A model generated the notes under the pieces. The model saw only the letters and a program-made list of their open reading frames with translations, made no database searches and was not told the DNA's origin. A program made the position numbers and the translations under genes. 37,363 bases of DNA from positions 1-37,363 of the forward strand of contig CAIQQO010000354.1 of the NCBI GenBank assembly GCA_903873965.1, written 5' to 3'. The DNA comes from an uncultured bacterium (GTDB taxonomy: Bacteria; Chloroflexota; Anaerolineae; J036; Brachytrichaceae). This document shows, piece after piece, positions 15,189-24,061 of this stretch. Position 1 is the first letter of the stretch. Every line of letters begins with the position of its first letter.

Positions 15189-16196
15189 TTACTTGCGCAA
15201 CGGCGAAGCCTGCGACAGGGCATCGATGCGTTGCAGTTCCTCTTCGGTGAAGCTCAGGTTGTCGAGTGCGGCAACGTTCTCTTCCACCTGCTGAACGGTC
15301 GACGCGCCGATGAGCGCGCTCGTGATGCCCGGCAATCGCAACACCCACGCCAGCGCCATCTGGGCCAGTGTCTGGCCGCGCGCCTTGGCGATCTCGTTCA
15401 ACCCAATCAATGCGGCGCGGCGCTCGTCGTTCAAGTTGCGCGCCACCCACTCCTTACCCCACTTCAACGCGGCGCGGCTCTCAGCCGGGATATCACCGCC
15501 CAGATACTTATCGCTCAAAAGACCATTGGCCAGTGGGCTGAACGGAATCACGCCGGTGCCGGCTCGCTCGGTCTGCGACAGCAAGTCCCACTCGATCTTG
15601 CGGCCAAGGATGTTGTAGTACGGCTGGTGAATCGTCAGCGGCGCCAGATGATCGCGCGCGATGATGCGCGTGGCTTCAGCGAAGTGCGCGCCGCTGTAAT
15701 TGCTAACGCCCACATACAAGGCCTTGCCCTGCTTCACCAACAGGTCGAGCGCGCCGAGCGTCTCTTCCAACGGCGTCTCCATGTCCATCCGATGGTGATA
15801 GAAAATGTCGAAATACTCCAGCCCCATGCGCTTGAGCGATTGATCGCAACTGGCCACGATGTACTTTTTCGAGCCCCAGTCGCCATAAGGCCCTGGCCAC
15901 ATGGTGTAACCGGCCTTGCTCGAGATGATCAACTCATCACGCGGCATCTCGGCAATGACTTTGCCGCATACGATCTCGCTATTGCCGGGCGGCGTGCCGT
16001 AATTGTTGGCGAAGTCGAAATGCGTGATGCCGAGGTCAAATGCACGAAACAGACAGTCTTTGGCTACATCGGCGCCACGGTAACCACCGAACGTTTCCCA
16101 TCCGCCCAGCGATATCACTGGCAACTTCAAGCCGCTGCGCCCGCAACGGCGATACTGCATTTTGTCATAACGATTGGCTGCGAATTCGTAAGTCAT
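15189..16196 (-). CDS. gpr: Aldo/keto reductase, YghZ/Gpr type
   Basis: This 335-residue protein closely follows the E. coli YghZ (L-glyceraldehyde 3-phosphate reductase) pattern: MQYRRCGRSGLKLPVISLG at the start, then HFDFANNYG, SSKAGYTMWPGPYGDWGSKK and ALIGASTVQQVEENV. The catalytic tetrad is visible: D61, Y66, K94 and His at 124/125. The family reduces aldehydes with NADPH in the cytoplasm, and YghZ relatives detoxify reactive aldehydes. A good AAGGAG ribosome site lies 7 nt before the ATG, which fixes the start. Its stop is 4 nt before the SGNH lipoprotein start, so they share a transcript, although no functional link is evident. Confidence 0.9.
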   Translation of the reverse strand: MTYEFAANRYDKMQYRRCGRSGLKLPVISLGGWETFGGYRGADVAKDCLFRAFDLGITHFDFANNYGTPPGNSEIVCGKVIAEMPRDELIISSKAGYTMWPGPYGDWGSKKYIVASCDQSLKRMGLEYFDIFYHHRMDMETPLEETLGALDLLVKQGKALYVGVSNYSGAHFAEATRIIARDHLAPLTIHQPYYNILGRKIEWDLLSQTERAGTGVIPFSPLANGLLSDKYLGGDIPAESRAALKWGKEWVARNLNDERRAALIGLNEIAKARGQTLAQMALAWVLRLPGITSALIGASTVQQVEENVAALDNLSFTEEELQRIDALSQASPLRK

Positions 16197-16230
16197 TAAT
16201 CACTCCTTGTGGCTAATCTTACATGCACCT

Positions 16231-16424
16231 GATTTCCTTGCGAAGTCGGACTCGTAAAACGTGAAACGTGAAACGTAAAGGGGAGGCGAGTTTCCTTGCA
16301 AAGGTTGGTAATACGAAATGAACTCGCGCACGAAACGCTTCGCAAGGATGCAGCACGTGTACCCAACCTTCGCAAGGAGAGCGGAGAGGCTCTTCTTCTT
16401 TTTACGTTTCACGTTTTACGCTTC
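16231..16424. repeat. Nested inverted-repeat element, about 190 nt
   Basis: The 300-nt gap between the reductase and the ABC transporter has no gene but a nest of inverted repeats. CGTAAAACGTGAAACG (from 16253, with an extra GTGAAAC unit) is matched in reverse by TTTACGTTTCACGTTTTACG (16401-16420). TTCCTTGCAAAGGTTGG (16292-16308) is matched by CCAACCTTCGCAAGGA (16363-16378), and TCCTTGCGAAG (16235-16245) by CTTCGCAAGGA (16338-16348). GCGAGTT (16286-16292) is matched by AACTCGC (16321-16327). The arrangement resembles a miniature palindromic element or a long structured leader. No transposase or target duplication is visible. Confidence 0.7.
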
Positions 16425-16447
16425 AGAGGGGGCGCTGTGATTTTTCG

Positions 16448-16476
16448 AGTTAGCTATATACTTCGATTAGCTAACT
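16448..16476. promoter_or_regulatory. Operator-like inverted repeat upstream of the ABC exporter
   Basis: AGTTAGCTA (16448-16456) and TAGCTAACT (16468-16476) form a perfect 9-bp inverted repeat with an 11-nt spacer, ending 17 nt before the ATG. Each half contains TTAGCTA, and the right half contains the self-complementary TTAGCTAA. MarR-family repressors often bind TTAG...CTAA palindromes in front of exporter genes. No regulator gene is adjacent here. Confidence 0.5.
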
Positions 16477-16493
16477 AATAGTAAGGTTGCACC

Positions 16494-18302
16494 ATGAGAA
16501 CCGTCAAGCTAGTCCTGTCATACCTGAGCCATTACAAGAAAGAAATGGCCTGGACCATCGCGAGCATGATTTTGCTCGTGGGCGTCCAGCTATTGACGCC
16601 GTGGATCATCAAGATGATGATCAGCGCCGTCACCGATCAAGCTACTGCCCTTAACAAGAACACCTCGTTCGATATGATTACGCAACTGGCGGTTCTGGCG
16701 CTGGTGGTGTATACCGTGCGCGCCGGATTGCGTTTCGTGCGCAGTTATTCGGCGCACGTGGCCGGCTGGGGCGTTGTGGCAGATACGCGCCGCCATATCT
16801 ATGAGCACCTGCAGAAGCTGTCGTTACGCTTCTACTCGGACAAGCAGACCGGCCAGCTCATGTCGCGCACCATCAACGACTCGGATTTGTTCGAGTCGCT
16901 CATCGCCCATGCCATCCCCGATGTGCTGGTGAACGGGTTGATGTTTGTCGGCGTGATGCTGGTTTTGATGGCAATGAATTGGCAGCTCATGCTGCTCAGC
17001 CTGTTGCCGATCCCGCTGGTGATCGCCTCGATGCGTTTATACGCCAAGTACGTCCGCCCCGCCATGCGCGCGCGCCAGCAGGAATTGGCCAGCCTGAACG
17101 CCACGTTGAGCGATAACCTGTCGGGCATCCGCGAGATCAAAGCGTTCACGCGCGAGGATGTTGAGGCGGGGCGCATCGGGAGCCACATCGACCGTTACCG
17201 CGACTCGTTGCTCAAGGCGTTGCGCCTGATGGCTACTTTCGATCCGTTTGTGGAATTCACCTCGTCGCTGGGTAACATCGTCGTGATTTACTTCGGCGGT
17301 CGGCTGGCGCTGGCCGGCACGTTGTCGGTGTCTGAACTGGTCGCCTTCTTCCTGTATCTCGATCTGTTCTACACGCCCGTGCGCGCGCTGAGCGGTTCGT
17401 GGGATTCGGTACAGCAGGCGCTGGCCGGCGGCGACCGTGTGGGCGAGTTACTGGCGGAGCCGTACGAAGTGCGCGACGCCGCTGATGCGCTCGTGTTGAA
17501 GAAGCGCGCAAGCGGCGCTGTCGTGTTTAACGATGTGACTTTCCGTTACGACCGAGGCGACGTGGTGCTGGAGAACATCAACCTGGACATCCCGGCCAAC
17601 TCGGTGATCGCACTCGTCGGCCCCACCGGCGTCGGCAAGACGACGATGGCCAGCCTGTTGCCGCGCTTTTATGATGTCACCAGTGGATCAATCACACTCG
17701 ACGGCAACGACATCCGCCAGATGACGCTGCGCAGCCTGCGCGAGCAGATCAGCATCGTGTTGCAGGACGTGTTCCTGTTCCACGGCACCGTGCGCGAAAA
17801 CATCTTGTTTGGACGCAAGGACGCCACCGAGGCCGAGGTGATTGAGGCGGCCAGGGTGGCCAACGCCTACGAGTTCATCGCCAGGCTGCCTGAAGGCTTT
17901 GACACACTGATCGGCGAACGCGGCGTGAAGCTGTCCGGCGGGCAGAAACAGCGCTTGTCCATCGCGCGTGCCGTGCTGAAAGATGCCCCCGTGTTGATCC
18001 TCGACGAGGCTACTTCATCCGTCGATACTGAAACCGAGTTGCTTATTCAGCAGGCATTGGAACGCCTGATGGTCGGACGCACCACGATTATCATCGCGCA
18101 CCGCCTGTCGACGATCCGCAATGCGGATAAGATTGTCGTGCTCGAAGGCAAGCGCATCACCGAGGAAGGCACGCATAAGGAGTTGATGGCGAAGGACGGC
18201 GGGCTGTACCGCCACCTCAATGAAGTGCAACTCAACATCGAGCCGCGGCTCGAAGCCTTGCGCATTGAGCGCCAATATGCCAACTCAAAAATGATGAACT
18301 AG
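16494..18302 (+). CDS. ABC exporter, MsbA/LmrA-like half-transporter
   Basis: This 602-residue protein fuses a six-helix membrane domain (about 1-310, including NDSDLFESLI and GIREIKAFTRE coupling regions) to an ATPase domain (about 340-580). The ATPase has Walker A GPTGVGKTT (from residue 376), Q-loop IVLQDVFLF, signature LSGGQ (480-484), Walker B VLILDEAT near 500 and switch His in IAHRLST near 536. Such half-transporters work as dimers and export lipids, peptides or drugs; the substrate is unknown. No partner half-transporter is adjacent, so a homodimer is likely. A palindrome just upstream suggests a local repressor, and a strong terminator follows, so it is a single-gene unit. Confidence 0.93.
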   Translation: MRTVKLVLSYLSHYKKEMAWTIASMILLVGVQLLTPWIIKMMISAVTDQATALNKNTSFDMITQLAVLALVVYTVRAGLRFVRSYSAHVAGWGVVADTRRHIYEHLQKLSLRFYSDKQTGQLMSRTINDSDLFESLIAHAIPDVLVNGLMFVGVMLVLMAMNWQLMLLSLLPIPLVIASMRLYAKYVRPAMRARQQELASLNATLSDNLSGIREIKAFTREDVEAGRIGSHIDRYRDSLLKALRLMATFDPFVEFTSSLGNIVVIYFGGRLALAGTLSVSELVAFFLYLDLFYTPVRALSGSWDSVQQALAGGDRVGELLAEPYEVRDAADALVLKKRASGAVVFNDVTFRYDRGDVVLENINLDIPANSVIALVGPTGVGKTTMASLLPRFYDVTSGSITLDGNDIRQMTLRSLREQISIVLQDVFLFHGTVRENILFGRKDATEAEVIEAARVANAYEFIARLPEGFDTLIGERGVKLSGGQKQRLSIARAVLKDAPVLILDEATSSVDTETELLIQQALERLMVGRTTIIIAHRLSTIRNADKIVVLEGKRITEEGTHKELMAKDGGLYRHLNEVQLNIEPRLEALRIERQYANSKMMN

Positions 18303-18335
18303 AGCGCAACCCCTTAACTTATTGACAATGGACTT

Positions 18336-18368
18336 CAGGCGGCAGTGGCACTGCCGCCTGAACTTTTC
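18336..18368 (+). terminator. Rho-independent terminator of the ABC exporter
   Basis: A perfect 11-bp stem CAGGCGGCAGT (18336-18346) / ACTGCCGCCTG (18350-18360) with a GGC loop is followed by AACTTTTCTTT. It lies 34 nt after the ABC exporter stop codon. Confidence 0.88.
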
Positions 18369-18392
18369 TTTGCTGCTAGACCGGCTCAGCGT

Positions 18393-19322
18393 CTACATAC
18401 ATTCGCCACGATCACAGAGATTGTTCTTGTTGGTGTCTACATACTTACGGCAGCTTCCCGGGAATGAGCACCCTTTCTGACACAGCACCGTACAGGCGAC
18501 TGGCGCCGCGATGGTTGTTGCTGCTGCCGTGGCCGTTGGCGGTACTGCTGTCGCTGTCGTGGTCGCAGTTGCGCTTGTGACGATCATCGAGTTCGCCGCC
18601 GTGGGTGTTGCCGCGCTGGCCACAGTGGACGCCAACTTCGGCTGCGCTACTGCCGCGGTTGGCACTGCGTTGTTGGTCATATAGGCGATCGTCGTGATGG
18701 TTTGCGTGTCGGACAGTGTTTCTGGCGCCTGCGTCAACTGCAAAGCCTGCACGGCATTGCTCAGCGCCAAGGTTGACGTGATGCCGACCGTACCCATGAC
18801 GACCAGGAAGCTGCGCCGGTCCATGAGTCGCGCGCCGCCGGGCTGTGCCGAGCCGCGTACCGTTGCCGGTTTGCGTGGTTGCACTGTCGGGCGTGTGAGT
18901 GCAGCTTTCGCCGTAGTTACGATCCAGCGCCAGTGCAGGCCGATCTTCAGGAATACGACGAGCAATGTGCCGATCGAGGAGAGAATGTGAATCACGCGCC
19001 AGCTGTCATAGTCGGCCAAGGGCAGGTCGAGCCAGCTTGATATCACCAGCCCGGTGCCTGCCATCATGGCAAAGCCCAGGGTTAGCGCCGCATCGATCAG
19101 GTAGCACAGGCGCGATTTGCAGTTGGTTTTTCCGATTAAACGGCGCGTGACCGCCTTGACCCAGCTCCAGTGGGTGACCAGATGGTAAAGCCCGAGCACG
19201 GCAACCCCGATGCCGATCCATTGATGCAGATCCAGGCCGGTGATATTCAATAGAAACGCGACGATAAAAAGGGCGAATAGGATGCTGTCTACCCACCACT
19301 TGGCATTCTGTTTGTTGTTCAT
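18393..19322 (-). CDS. DUF4405-like membrane protein with internal twin-arginine motif and Cys-rich tail
   Basis: The first 135 residues of this 309-residue protein hold four membrane helices (about 12-30, 36-52, 75-95, 108-127) with histidines 33, 47, 51, 112 and 130. These could ligate haem b, as proposed for DUF4405 and cytochrome b561-like domains. A basic loop leads to MDRRSFLVVMG (RR at 169-170), a typical Tat signal, followed by a hydrophobic segment and then an Ala/Thr/Val-rich linker of about 80 residues. The tail has six cysteines (277, 281, 285, 291, 303, 308) around YVDTNKNNLCD, which resembles a calcium-binding loop. It looks like a membrane electron carrier with an exported metal-binding tail. 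This is inference; no redox partner is adjacent. Confidence 0.75.
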   Translation of the reverse strand: MNNKQNAKWWVDSILFALFIVAFLLNITGLDLHQWIGIGVAVLGLYHLVTHWSWVKAVTRRLIGKTNCKSRLCYLIDAALTLGFAMMAGTGLVISSWLDLPLADYDSWRVIHILSSIGTLLVVFLKIGLHWRWIVTTAKAALTRPTVQPRKPATVRGSAQPGGARLMDRRSFLVVMGTVGITSTLALSNAVQALQLTQAPETLSDTQTITTIAYMTNNAVPTAAVAQPKLASTVASAATPTAANSMIVTSATATTTATAVPPTATAAATTIAAPVACTVLCQKGCSFPGSCRKYVDTNKNNLCDRGECM

Positions 19323-19536
19323 GAGATTTTCTCGTTTTGGATTCGCCCTGGTTTTGCTTTCTTACGGGCGCCATCGACTACAAACAGGATACAGTTCAGA
19401 TTTTCAGAAGTTGTTAAGGCGCGATGTGCTTGATGTGTAGAAGGCTATGATGTTGGTGCAGGCGCGACGTACCTCATGCAAAAAACCTATGCAAGGTGAT
19501 AATCATAGTGTTACCAAACCAATCAGGAGAACAACT

Positions 19537-21522
19537 ATGGCTATCACGTTACGTCAACGGCAAGTTCATCTGGATTTCCACACCAGCGCGCATATTCCCG
19601 ATGTCGGCGCGGACTTCGATGCCGCCGCATTCGCTGCCGAAATGCAGCGCGCCCACGTTAATTCGGTGACGGTATTTGCCAAGTGCCATCACGGCCACCT
19701 GTACTATCAGACCGATCACCCGGCGCGTCATCCCGGCTTGAAGCAAGGGCTGGATCTGACCGGGGCGCAGGTGGAAGCGTTGCATGCCGCAGGCATCCGC
19801 GCGCCCATCTACATCTCGGTCTTGTTTGACGAATATGTTGCCAACACCTACCCCGAGTGGATCGCGCGCAACATGGACGGCAGCAATGTGGGCGCGCAAC
19901 CTTTGCAGGCTGGCTGGCGCGTGATGGACATGATCAGCCCGTATCAGGATTACCTGGCGGAACAGACGCAGGAGATATTGGAGCGCTTCAAGCCGGTTGA
20001 CGGTGTTTTCTTCGACATTTGCTTTGACGTGGATAACTTCAGCCGTGACGCGCTTGCCGCGATGCTCAAGAAAGGCGTCAACCCCGAAGACGCTGCCGCG
20101 CGCGCGCAGTTCGCACACGAGGTCACGCTGGCCTATATGAAGCGTTTCCAGAAACTGGTGCACGCGAGCGCGCCGCAGGCGAGTGTCTATTTCAATTCGC
20201 GCCCGCTGGCTGGATTGCCGCAGGACCTGCGTTACATGACCCACGTCGAGATTGAGGCGCTGCCCACCGGCGGCTGGGGCTACATGTATTTCCCGAAGAA
20301 CGTGCGCTACGCTCGCACCTTTGGCAAGCCGTACATGGGCATGACAGCGCGATTCCACAAATCATGGGCCGACTTCGGCGGGTTGAAACCACATGCCGCG
20401 CTCAAGTACGAGGTGTGCCAGATGATGGCACACGGTGCGCAATGCTCCATCGGCGACCAGTTGCATCCGCGCGGCCGGCTCGATGCCGCGGCGTATGACT
20501 TGATCGGCAGCGTGTACGAATACGCCGAGGCGTGCGAACCGTGGACGCAGGGAGCGAAACCGGCCACGCAGATCGGTTTGTTCATGGCCGGCGGCGGTGA
20601 ATACCGAGAGACTCCCGGCGGCACCAACGATGGCGCGACGCGCATGTTGACGCAATTGCGCCACCAGTTCGATGTCGTCACCGCGGCAACGAGTTTCAGT
20701 CCCTATCAAGTGCTGATCCTGCCCGATTCAATCACGGTGGATGACGCGCTCGCGGCCAAACTGCGCGATTTCCTAGCAGTGGGTGGGCGGCTGCTCCTCA
20801 GCGGCGCGAGTGGTCTGGATGCATCAGGCCAGCCTACCCTGCCCGAGATGGGCGTGACGGTGCAAGGCGCAAGCCCATTTCAGACAACGTACATCCGTTT
20901 CGGCGATGCCGTGGGCGCCAACGTGGCGCGCACCGATCACGTCATGTATGAGCGGGGCTGGCGCATGCTGCCGGCGGACGGCGCAACCGCACTCGCCAAG
21001 GTGGTTGAACCCTACTTCGACCGCAACTACCTGCACTTCAGTTCGCATTGCCAGACGCCGCCCCTCAAACAGGCCAGCAAGTACGCGGCCGCGGTGCGCA
21101 ACGGTCAGGTGATCACGATTGCTTATCCTATCTTTCAGGCCTATGGCACGCACGCCAACCTGCCGTATCGCCAATTGGTGCAGAACTGCCTTGACCTGTT
21201 GATGCCCGACAAACTCGTCGATGTGCGCGGGCCGAGCACGATGGAAGTCACCGTCATGCACAAGAGCCGCCGACCGACGCAGAGTCAGCAGACCATCGTG
21301 CATCTGTTGTCATTCAGCGCCGAGCGCCGCACCGACGTTCTCGACATGGTGGAAGACATCATTCCGCTGCACGATGTGGCGCTGTCTGTTCGCGCCGAAG
21401 CCGCCCCGCGCAGCGTCTTGCTCGCGCCTTCAAAGGTGGAACTGCCCTTCGAGCATCGCGATGGCCGGGTATACGTTACGGTACCGCTGGTCGAAGGGCA
21501 TCAAATGGTGGTTATCGAGTAG
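19537..21522 (+). CDS. Glycoside hydrolase-like TIM barrel with beta-galactosidase trimerisation-like domain
   Basis: The start at 19537 (MAITLRQRQVHLDF) is chosen because GGAG lies 7 nt upstream; the frame extends 30 codons further without any family resemblance. The 661-residue product begins with a TIM barrel of the hypothetical glycosyl hydrolase 6 type: QVHLDFHTS, VNSVTVFAKCHHGHLYYQT, and DGVFFDICFDVDNFSR with acidic residues at a strand end. A central Rossmann-like domain (about 360-470, PYQVLILPDSITVDD and GGRLLLSGASG) resembles the beta-galactosidase trimerisation domain. A beta-sandwich follows. There is no signal peptide, so it is probably cytoplasmic and acts on imported oligosaccharides. 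The residue stretch RRPTQSQQ near 580 coincides with a copy of the 18-nt repeat. The substrate is unknown. Confidence 0.8.
   Translation: MAITLRQRQVHLDFHTSAHIPDVGADFDAAAFAAEMQRAHVNSVTVFAKCHHGHLYYQTDHPARHPGLKQGLDLTGAQVEALHAAGIRAPIYISVLFDEYVANTYPEWIARNMDGSNVGAQPLQAGWRVMDMISPYQDYLAEQTQEILERFKPVDGVFFDICFDVDNFSRDALAAMLKKGVNPEDAAARAQFAHEVTLAYMKRFQKLVHASAPQASVYFNSRPLAGLPQDLRYMTHVEIEALPTGGWGYMYFPKNVRYARTFGKPYMGMTARFHKSWADFGGLKPHAALKYEVCQMMAHGAQCSIGDQLHPRGRLDAAAYDLIGSVYEYAEACEPWTQGAKPATQIGLFMAGGGEYRETPGGTNDGATRMLTQLRHQFDVVTAATSFSPYQVLILPDSITVDDALAAKLRDFLAVGGRLLLSGASGLDASGQPTLPEMGVTVQGASPFQTTYIRFGDAVGANVARTDHVMYERGWRMLPADGATALAKVVEPYFDRNYLHFSSHCQTPPLKQASKYAAAVRNGQVITIAYPIFQAYGTHANLPYRQLVQNCLDLLMPDKLVDVRGPSTMEVTVMHKSRRPTQSQQTIVHLLSFSAERRTDVLDMVEDIIPLHDVALSVRAEAAPRSVLLAPSKVELPFEHRDGRVYVTVPLVEGHQMVVIE
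21273..21290 (+). repeat. Probable copy of the 18-nt palindromic repeat inside a hydrolase gene
   Basis: ACCGACGCAGAGTCAGCA shares 15 of 18 bases with the consensus, including the uninterrupted core GACGCAGAGTCAGC. It is read in the LTQSQR-type frame, giving PTQSQQ, just before the strand TIVHLLSFS. It lies far from the c-di-GMP cluster, so the family is probably genome-wide. Confidence 0.6.
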
Positions 21523-21545
21523 GGATTAGTAGCCGATGCGCCCGA

Positions 21546-22517
21546 TCACGCATCACGCTTCGGTGTAATCCCATTGACCACGTGGTCGCCACCCTTCCCG
21601 TCAAAAAAGTCGGCGACGTTGGCGGCCACGTACTGCCGCATGCGCACCTGCGACTCCGGCGAGTACCACGCGATGTGCGGCGTGACGATCAGGTTGGGCG
21701 CGCCCCACAAGGGCGAGTCCGCCGGGATAGGTTCGATCGTATGCACATCGGCTGCCGCGCCGGCAATCACGCCACGCGCAAGCGCATCGACCAGCGCTGC
21801 CGCATCGACCACCGCGCCGCGTGCCGTGTTCACCAGAATGGCATCACGCTTCATCAGGGCAAGTTCGGCTGTGCTGATTAGTCCGCGCGTCTTGTCGCTC
21901 AACGGGACATGCAACGTCAGCACGTCAACCTGCGGCAACAGTTCGTGCAGGCTCTTGACGAAAGTCGCGCGCAGACCGGGCAATGGCACAGGCGCAGGAT
22001 CGTAGATCAGCACATTCATGCCGAGTCCGGCTGCCCGCCAGGCTGCCGCCTTGCCGATGCGCCCAAAGCCCACAACGCCGATCGTGCGTCCTGCCAGCAC
22101 GCGCACTCCCGCGCGCGTGGTGAGCCAACCACTCTTGCGCAACACGTTGTCGTGCGTCACGACGCCGCGCGAGAGCGCGAACATCAACGCGATGGCGTGT
22201 TCAGCCACCTCGTCCATGCAGTAATCGGGCACGTTCATCACGGCGACGCCGCGCGCGGTGGCAGCCGCCACATTGATGGTGTCGTAGCCCACGCCATAGC
22301 GGCTGACCACGCGCACCTCTGGCAAGGCATCGAAAATGCGCGGCGTGATCTGCGCCGTTTCGAGCAGCAGCCCGCAGGCGCCCCGCCCGACTTCAATCAC
22401 TTCGTCCTCACTGTGTGCGTTGTGGTAACTGACCTCATAGCCGCGCGGCTCCAGAACTGCGCGCTCTAAATCGGCATTGCCGAAAATGCTCTCCAATATG
22501 GCGACCCGTTTACTCAT
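21546..22517 (-). CDS. D-2-hydroxyacid dehydrogenase, CtBP-like
   Basis: This 323-residue protein has the two-domain fold of NAD-dependent D-2-hydroxyacid dehydrogenases. The nucleotide-binding motif is GVVGFGRIG (about 147-155) with an acidic residue at the end of the next strand (IYDP). The catalytic set is R233 (NTARGAVVD), E262 (HTIEP) and H281 (TPHIAWYS). Trp284 three residues after the catalytic His is typical of the C-terminal binding protein branch rather than phosphoglycerate dehydrogenase. It should interconvert a 2-oxoacid and a D-2-hydroxyacid; the substrate cannot be told. The start has an AGGA site 7 nt upstream. It follows the TIM-barrel gene at 22632 by 114 nt on the same strand and may be co-transcribed with it. 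Confidence 0.88.
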   Translation of the reverse strand: MSKRVAILESIFGNADLERAVLEPRGYEVSYHNAHSEDEVIEVGRGACGLLLETAQITPRIFDALPEVRVVSRYGVGYDTINVAAATARGVAVMNVPDYCMDEVAEHAIALMFALSRGVVTHDNVLRKSGWLTTRAGVRVLAGRTIGVVGFGRIGKAAAWRAAGLGMNVLIYDPAPVPLPGLRATFVKSLHELLPQVDVLTLHVPLSDKTRGLISTAELALMKRDAILVNTARGAVVDAAALVDALARGVIAGAAADVHTIEPIPADSPLWGAPNLIVTPHIAWYSPESQVRMRQYVAANVADFFDGKGGDHVVNGITPKRDA

Positions 22518-22631
22518 GCTTTATTCCTCTAATATGGTTATTCTGCTTGACCACGCTATATCATCACTGCGCGCACAAACACCTCGCACGCGCCCTAAAT
22601 CCATTGACACACGCGCATCACGTTTCCTAAG

Positions 22632-23990
22632 CTACAGCGCACGTTGCGAATACAGGCTATCGGCCAGCGAGGTAGATACGCGCGCGGCCAGTTCCACTTG
22701 ATCTTTTTGCAGGCGCACGTCATTGGGCAAGGCGCAATCGGCCAGAGCGTGGCCGAGAGCCGCTGCCGCCTGTTCAAATCGCGTTGCAGCGAAGCGCGCG
22801 CGCATGGCCACATCCTCGCGCAACCACGCATGCTGCTCGGGCTGGTCGGTCACCATGTAGAAGCCGCGCCGGTTGGCCTGCCAAGAGGGAGTCAACCACG
22901 AAGCGGTCGGGACGTGCTTGAGCGTGACGGGCAACGGGCGCTCGAATATTCTGCGCAGCAGCCAGCTTGCATCCCACGGGAAGAACTCCATCGCCTGCGC
23001 GGTCAGTTCCCACGCCGCCAGCATATTGTCGCGCGCCGCTGCGCCATAGGGCGCGGCCACAACATCGAGCAAGGCGCTAAGCCCCGCATCGGGTTGGGCA
23101 TTGAACGCCGCAAACATGGCCGTGTTGGCCGAGAAATGCGCGGGCACAAGCCCATAATATTCCTTGACGCCGACCACGCCGACGGCCTGGCGCAACGCGG
23201 AGAGTTCCTGGTGAATCAGCCGTGGCGCGCCCAGATGCGTGATGGGCGAGACATCCTCGCCGCTGCCGCCAAAGAAGCCTTCGCCGATCACCGGGATGCC
23301 GCGCCCCTGCGCCAGCCGCGCGATGTTGCGGAACCACAGGTCGGTCGTGTTCACGAACTGCACTTCGGCAATCGTGTGATGCAGGATCAGGCCAAAGTTA
23401 TCAGGCCGGATGCGATCGACGATGGTGAAGGTCTGTCCTGCCGACAGCTCCCACGGCTCCCACCACAAGCGCGCGCTCGGCTTGGCGCTGCGCACGGCGT
23501 CGATCATCGCTTCGAGAAACGGAATCAACCGCTCGTGCAGCGGGATGCCATGACAGCGCGGACAATCGCCGAACTCGTTGCACAGCCATGCCAACTGGTC
23601 ATAGGTGTAGATCATCACATCATCGACCTCGGGGAAGTCGAGGAAGAAACGATGCAACCGCGCCGCATAGCTATCGCGCACTTGCGGATCGAGGATGCAC
23701 GTGGTGGCATCGGCCACCGGCCCCACCGGCAGGCCAAAGTGCGCCAGTGTGCGAAAGCCAAACTTGCGCGCCTGTGCAACGCGGCGATGCCACTCCTGTA
23801 CATGATGCGGTTCATCAAGATGCTCAAGGTTGAGCGCCTCGCCCGCTGGACGCCACGCCCATGCAATAGCCAATTGCAGCGTGTTGATACCCAACGCCTT
23901 CAGCGCCATTAACTGCTCATCGGTCCACGCCACATCCGGTGTGGTGGGATGTCCAACAATGCCAATCGTGTAATCAAATGTAGCCTGCAT
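22632..23990 (-). CDS. TIM-barrel glycoside hydrolase-like protein
   Basis: I start at the ATG at 23990 (MQATFDYTIG) because GGAGG lies 7 nt upstream; an in-frame ATG at 24041 would add 17 residues without family resemblance. The 452-residue product begins with a TIM-barrel pattern: TIGIVGHPTTPD, ALGINTLQLAIAWAWRP, VDDVMIYTYDQLAWLCNEFGDC, ARLWWEPWELSAG and IPVIGEGFFGG. Glutamates in WWEPWE and VIGEG are plausible catalytic residues. A Cys cluster (LCNEFGDCPRCHG) recalls GH20-like and DUF4838-like proteins, where it may bind zinc. The C-terminal 120 residues are helical. There is no signal peptide. I cannot name a substrate. It probably works with the neighbouring dehydrogenase and hydrolase in sugar catabolism. 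Confidence 0.75.
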   Translation of the reverse strand: MQATFDYTIGIVGHPTTPDVAWTDEQLMALKALGINTLQLAIAWAWRPAGEALNLEHLDEPHHVQEWHRRVAQARKFGFRTLAHFGLPVGPVADATTCILDPQVRDSYAARLHRFFLDFPEVDDVMIYTYDQLAWLCNEFGDCPRCHGIPLHERLIPFLEAMIDAVRSAKPSARLWWEPWELSAGQTFTIVDRIRPDNFGLILHHTIAEVQFVNTTDLWFRNIARLAQGRGIPVIGEGFFGGSGEDVSPITHLGAPRLIHQELSALRQAVGVVGVKEYYGLVPAHFSANTAMFAAFNAQPDAGLSALLDVVAAPYGAAARDNMLAAWELTAQAMEFFPWDASWLLRRIFERPLPVTLKHVPTASWLTPSWQANRRGFYMVTDQPEQHAWLREDVAMRARFAATRFEQAAAALGHALADCALPNDVRLQKDQVELAARVSTSLADSLYSQRAL

Positions 23991-24061
23991 AGATCCTCCG
24001 CATATTGTGCCTGTTTCCGGGCTCCTATCCAATGCCATCATAATGCAAATCGGGGAGTTCG

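Noticed and set aside
16200..16412. 70-codon minus-strand frame in the reductase-ABC gap
   Set aside because: It is made of translated inverted repeats (YVSRFTFY) and has no family resemblance.
22644..23912. 422-codon plus-strand frame antisense to the TIM-barrel hydrolase
   Set aside because: The minus-strand frame has a ribosome site and family motifs. The antisense product is Arg/His-rich with no recognisable domain.
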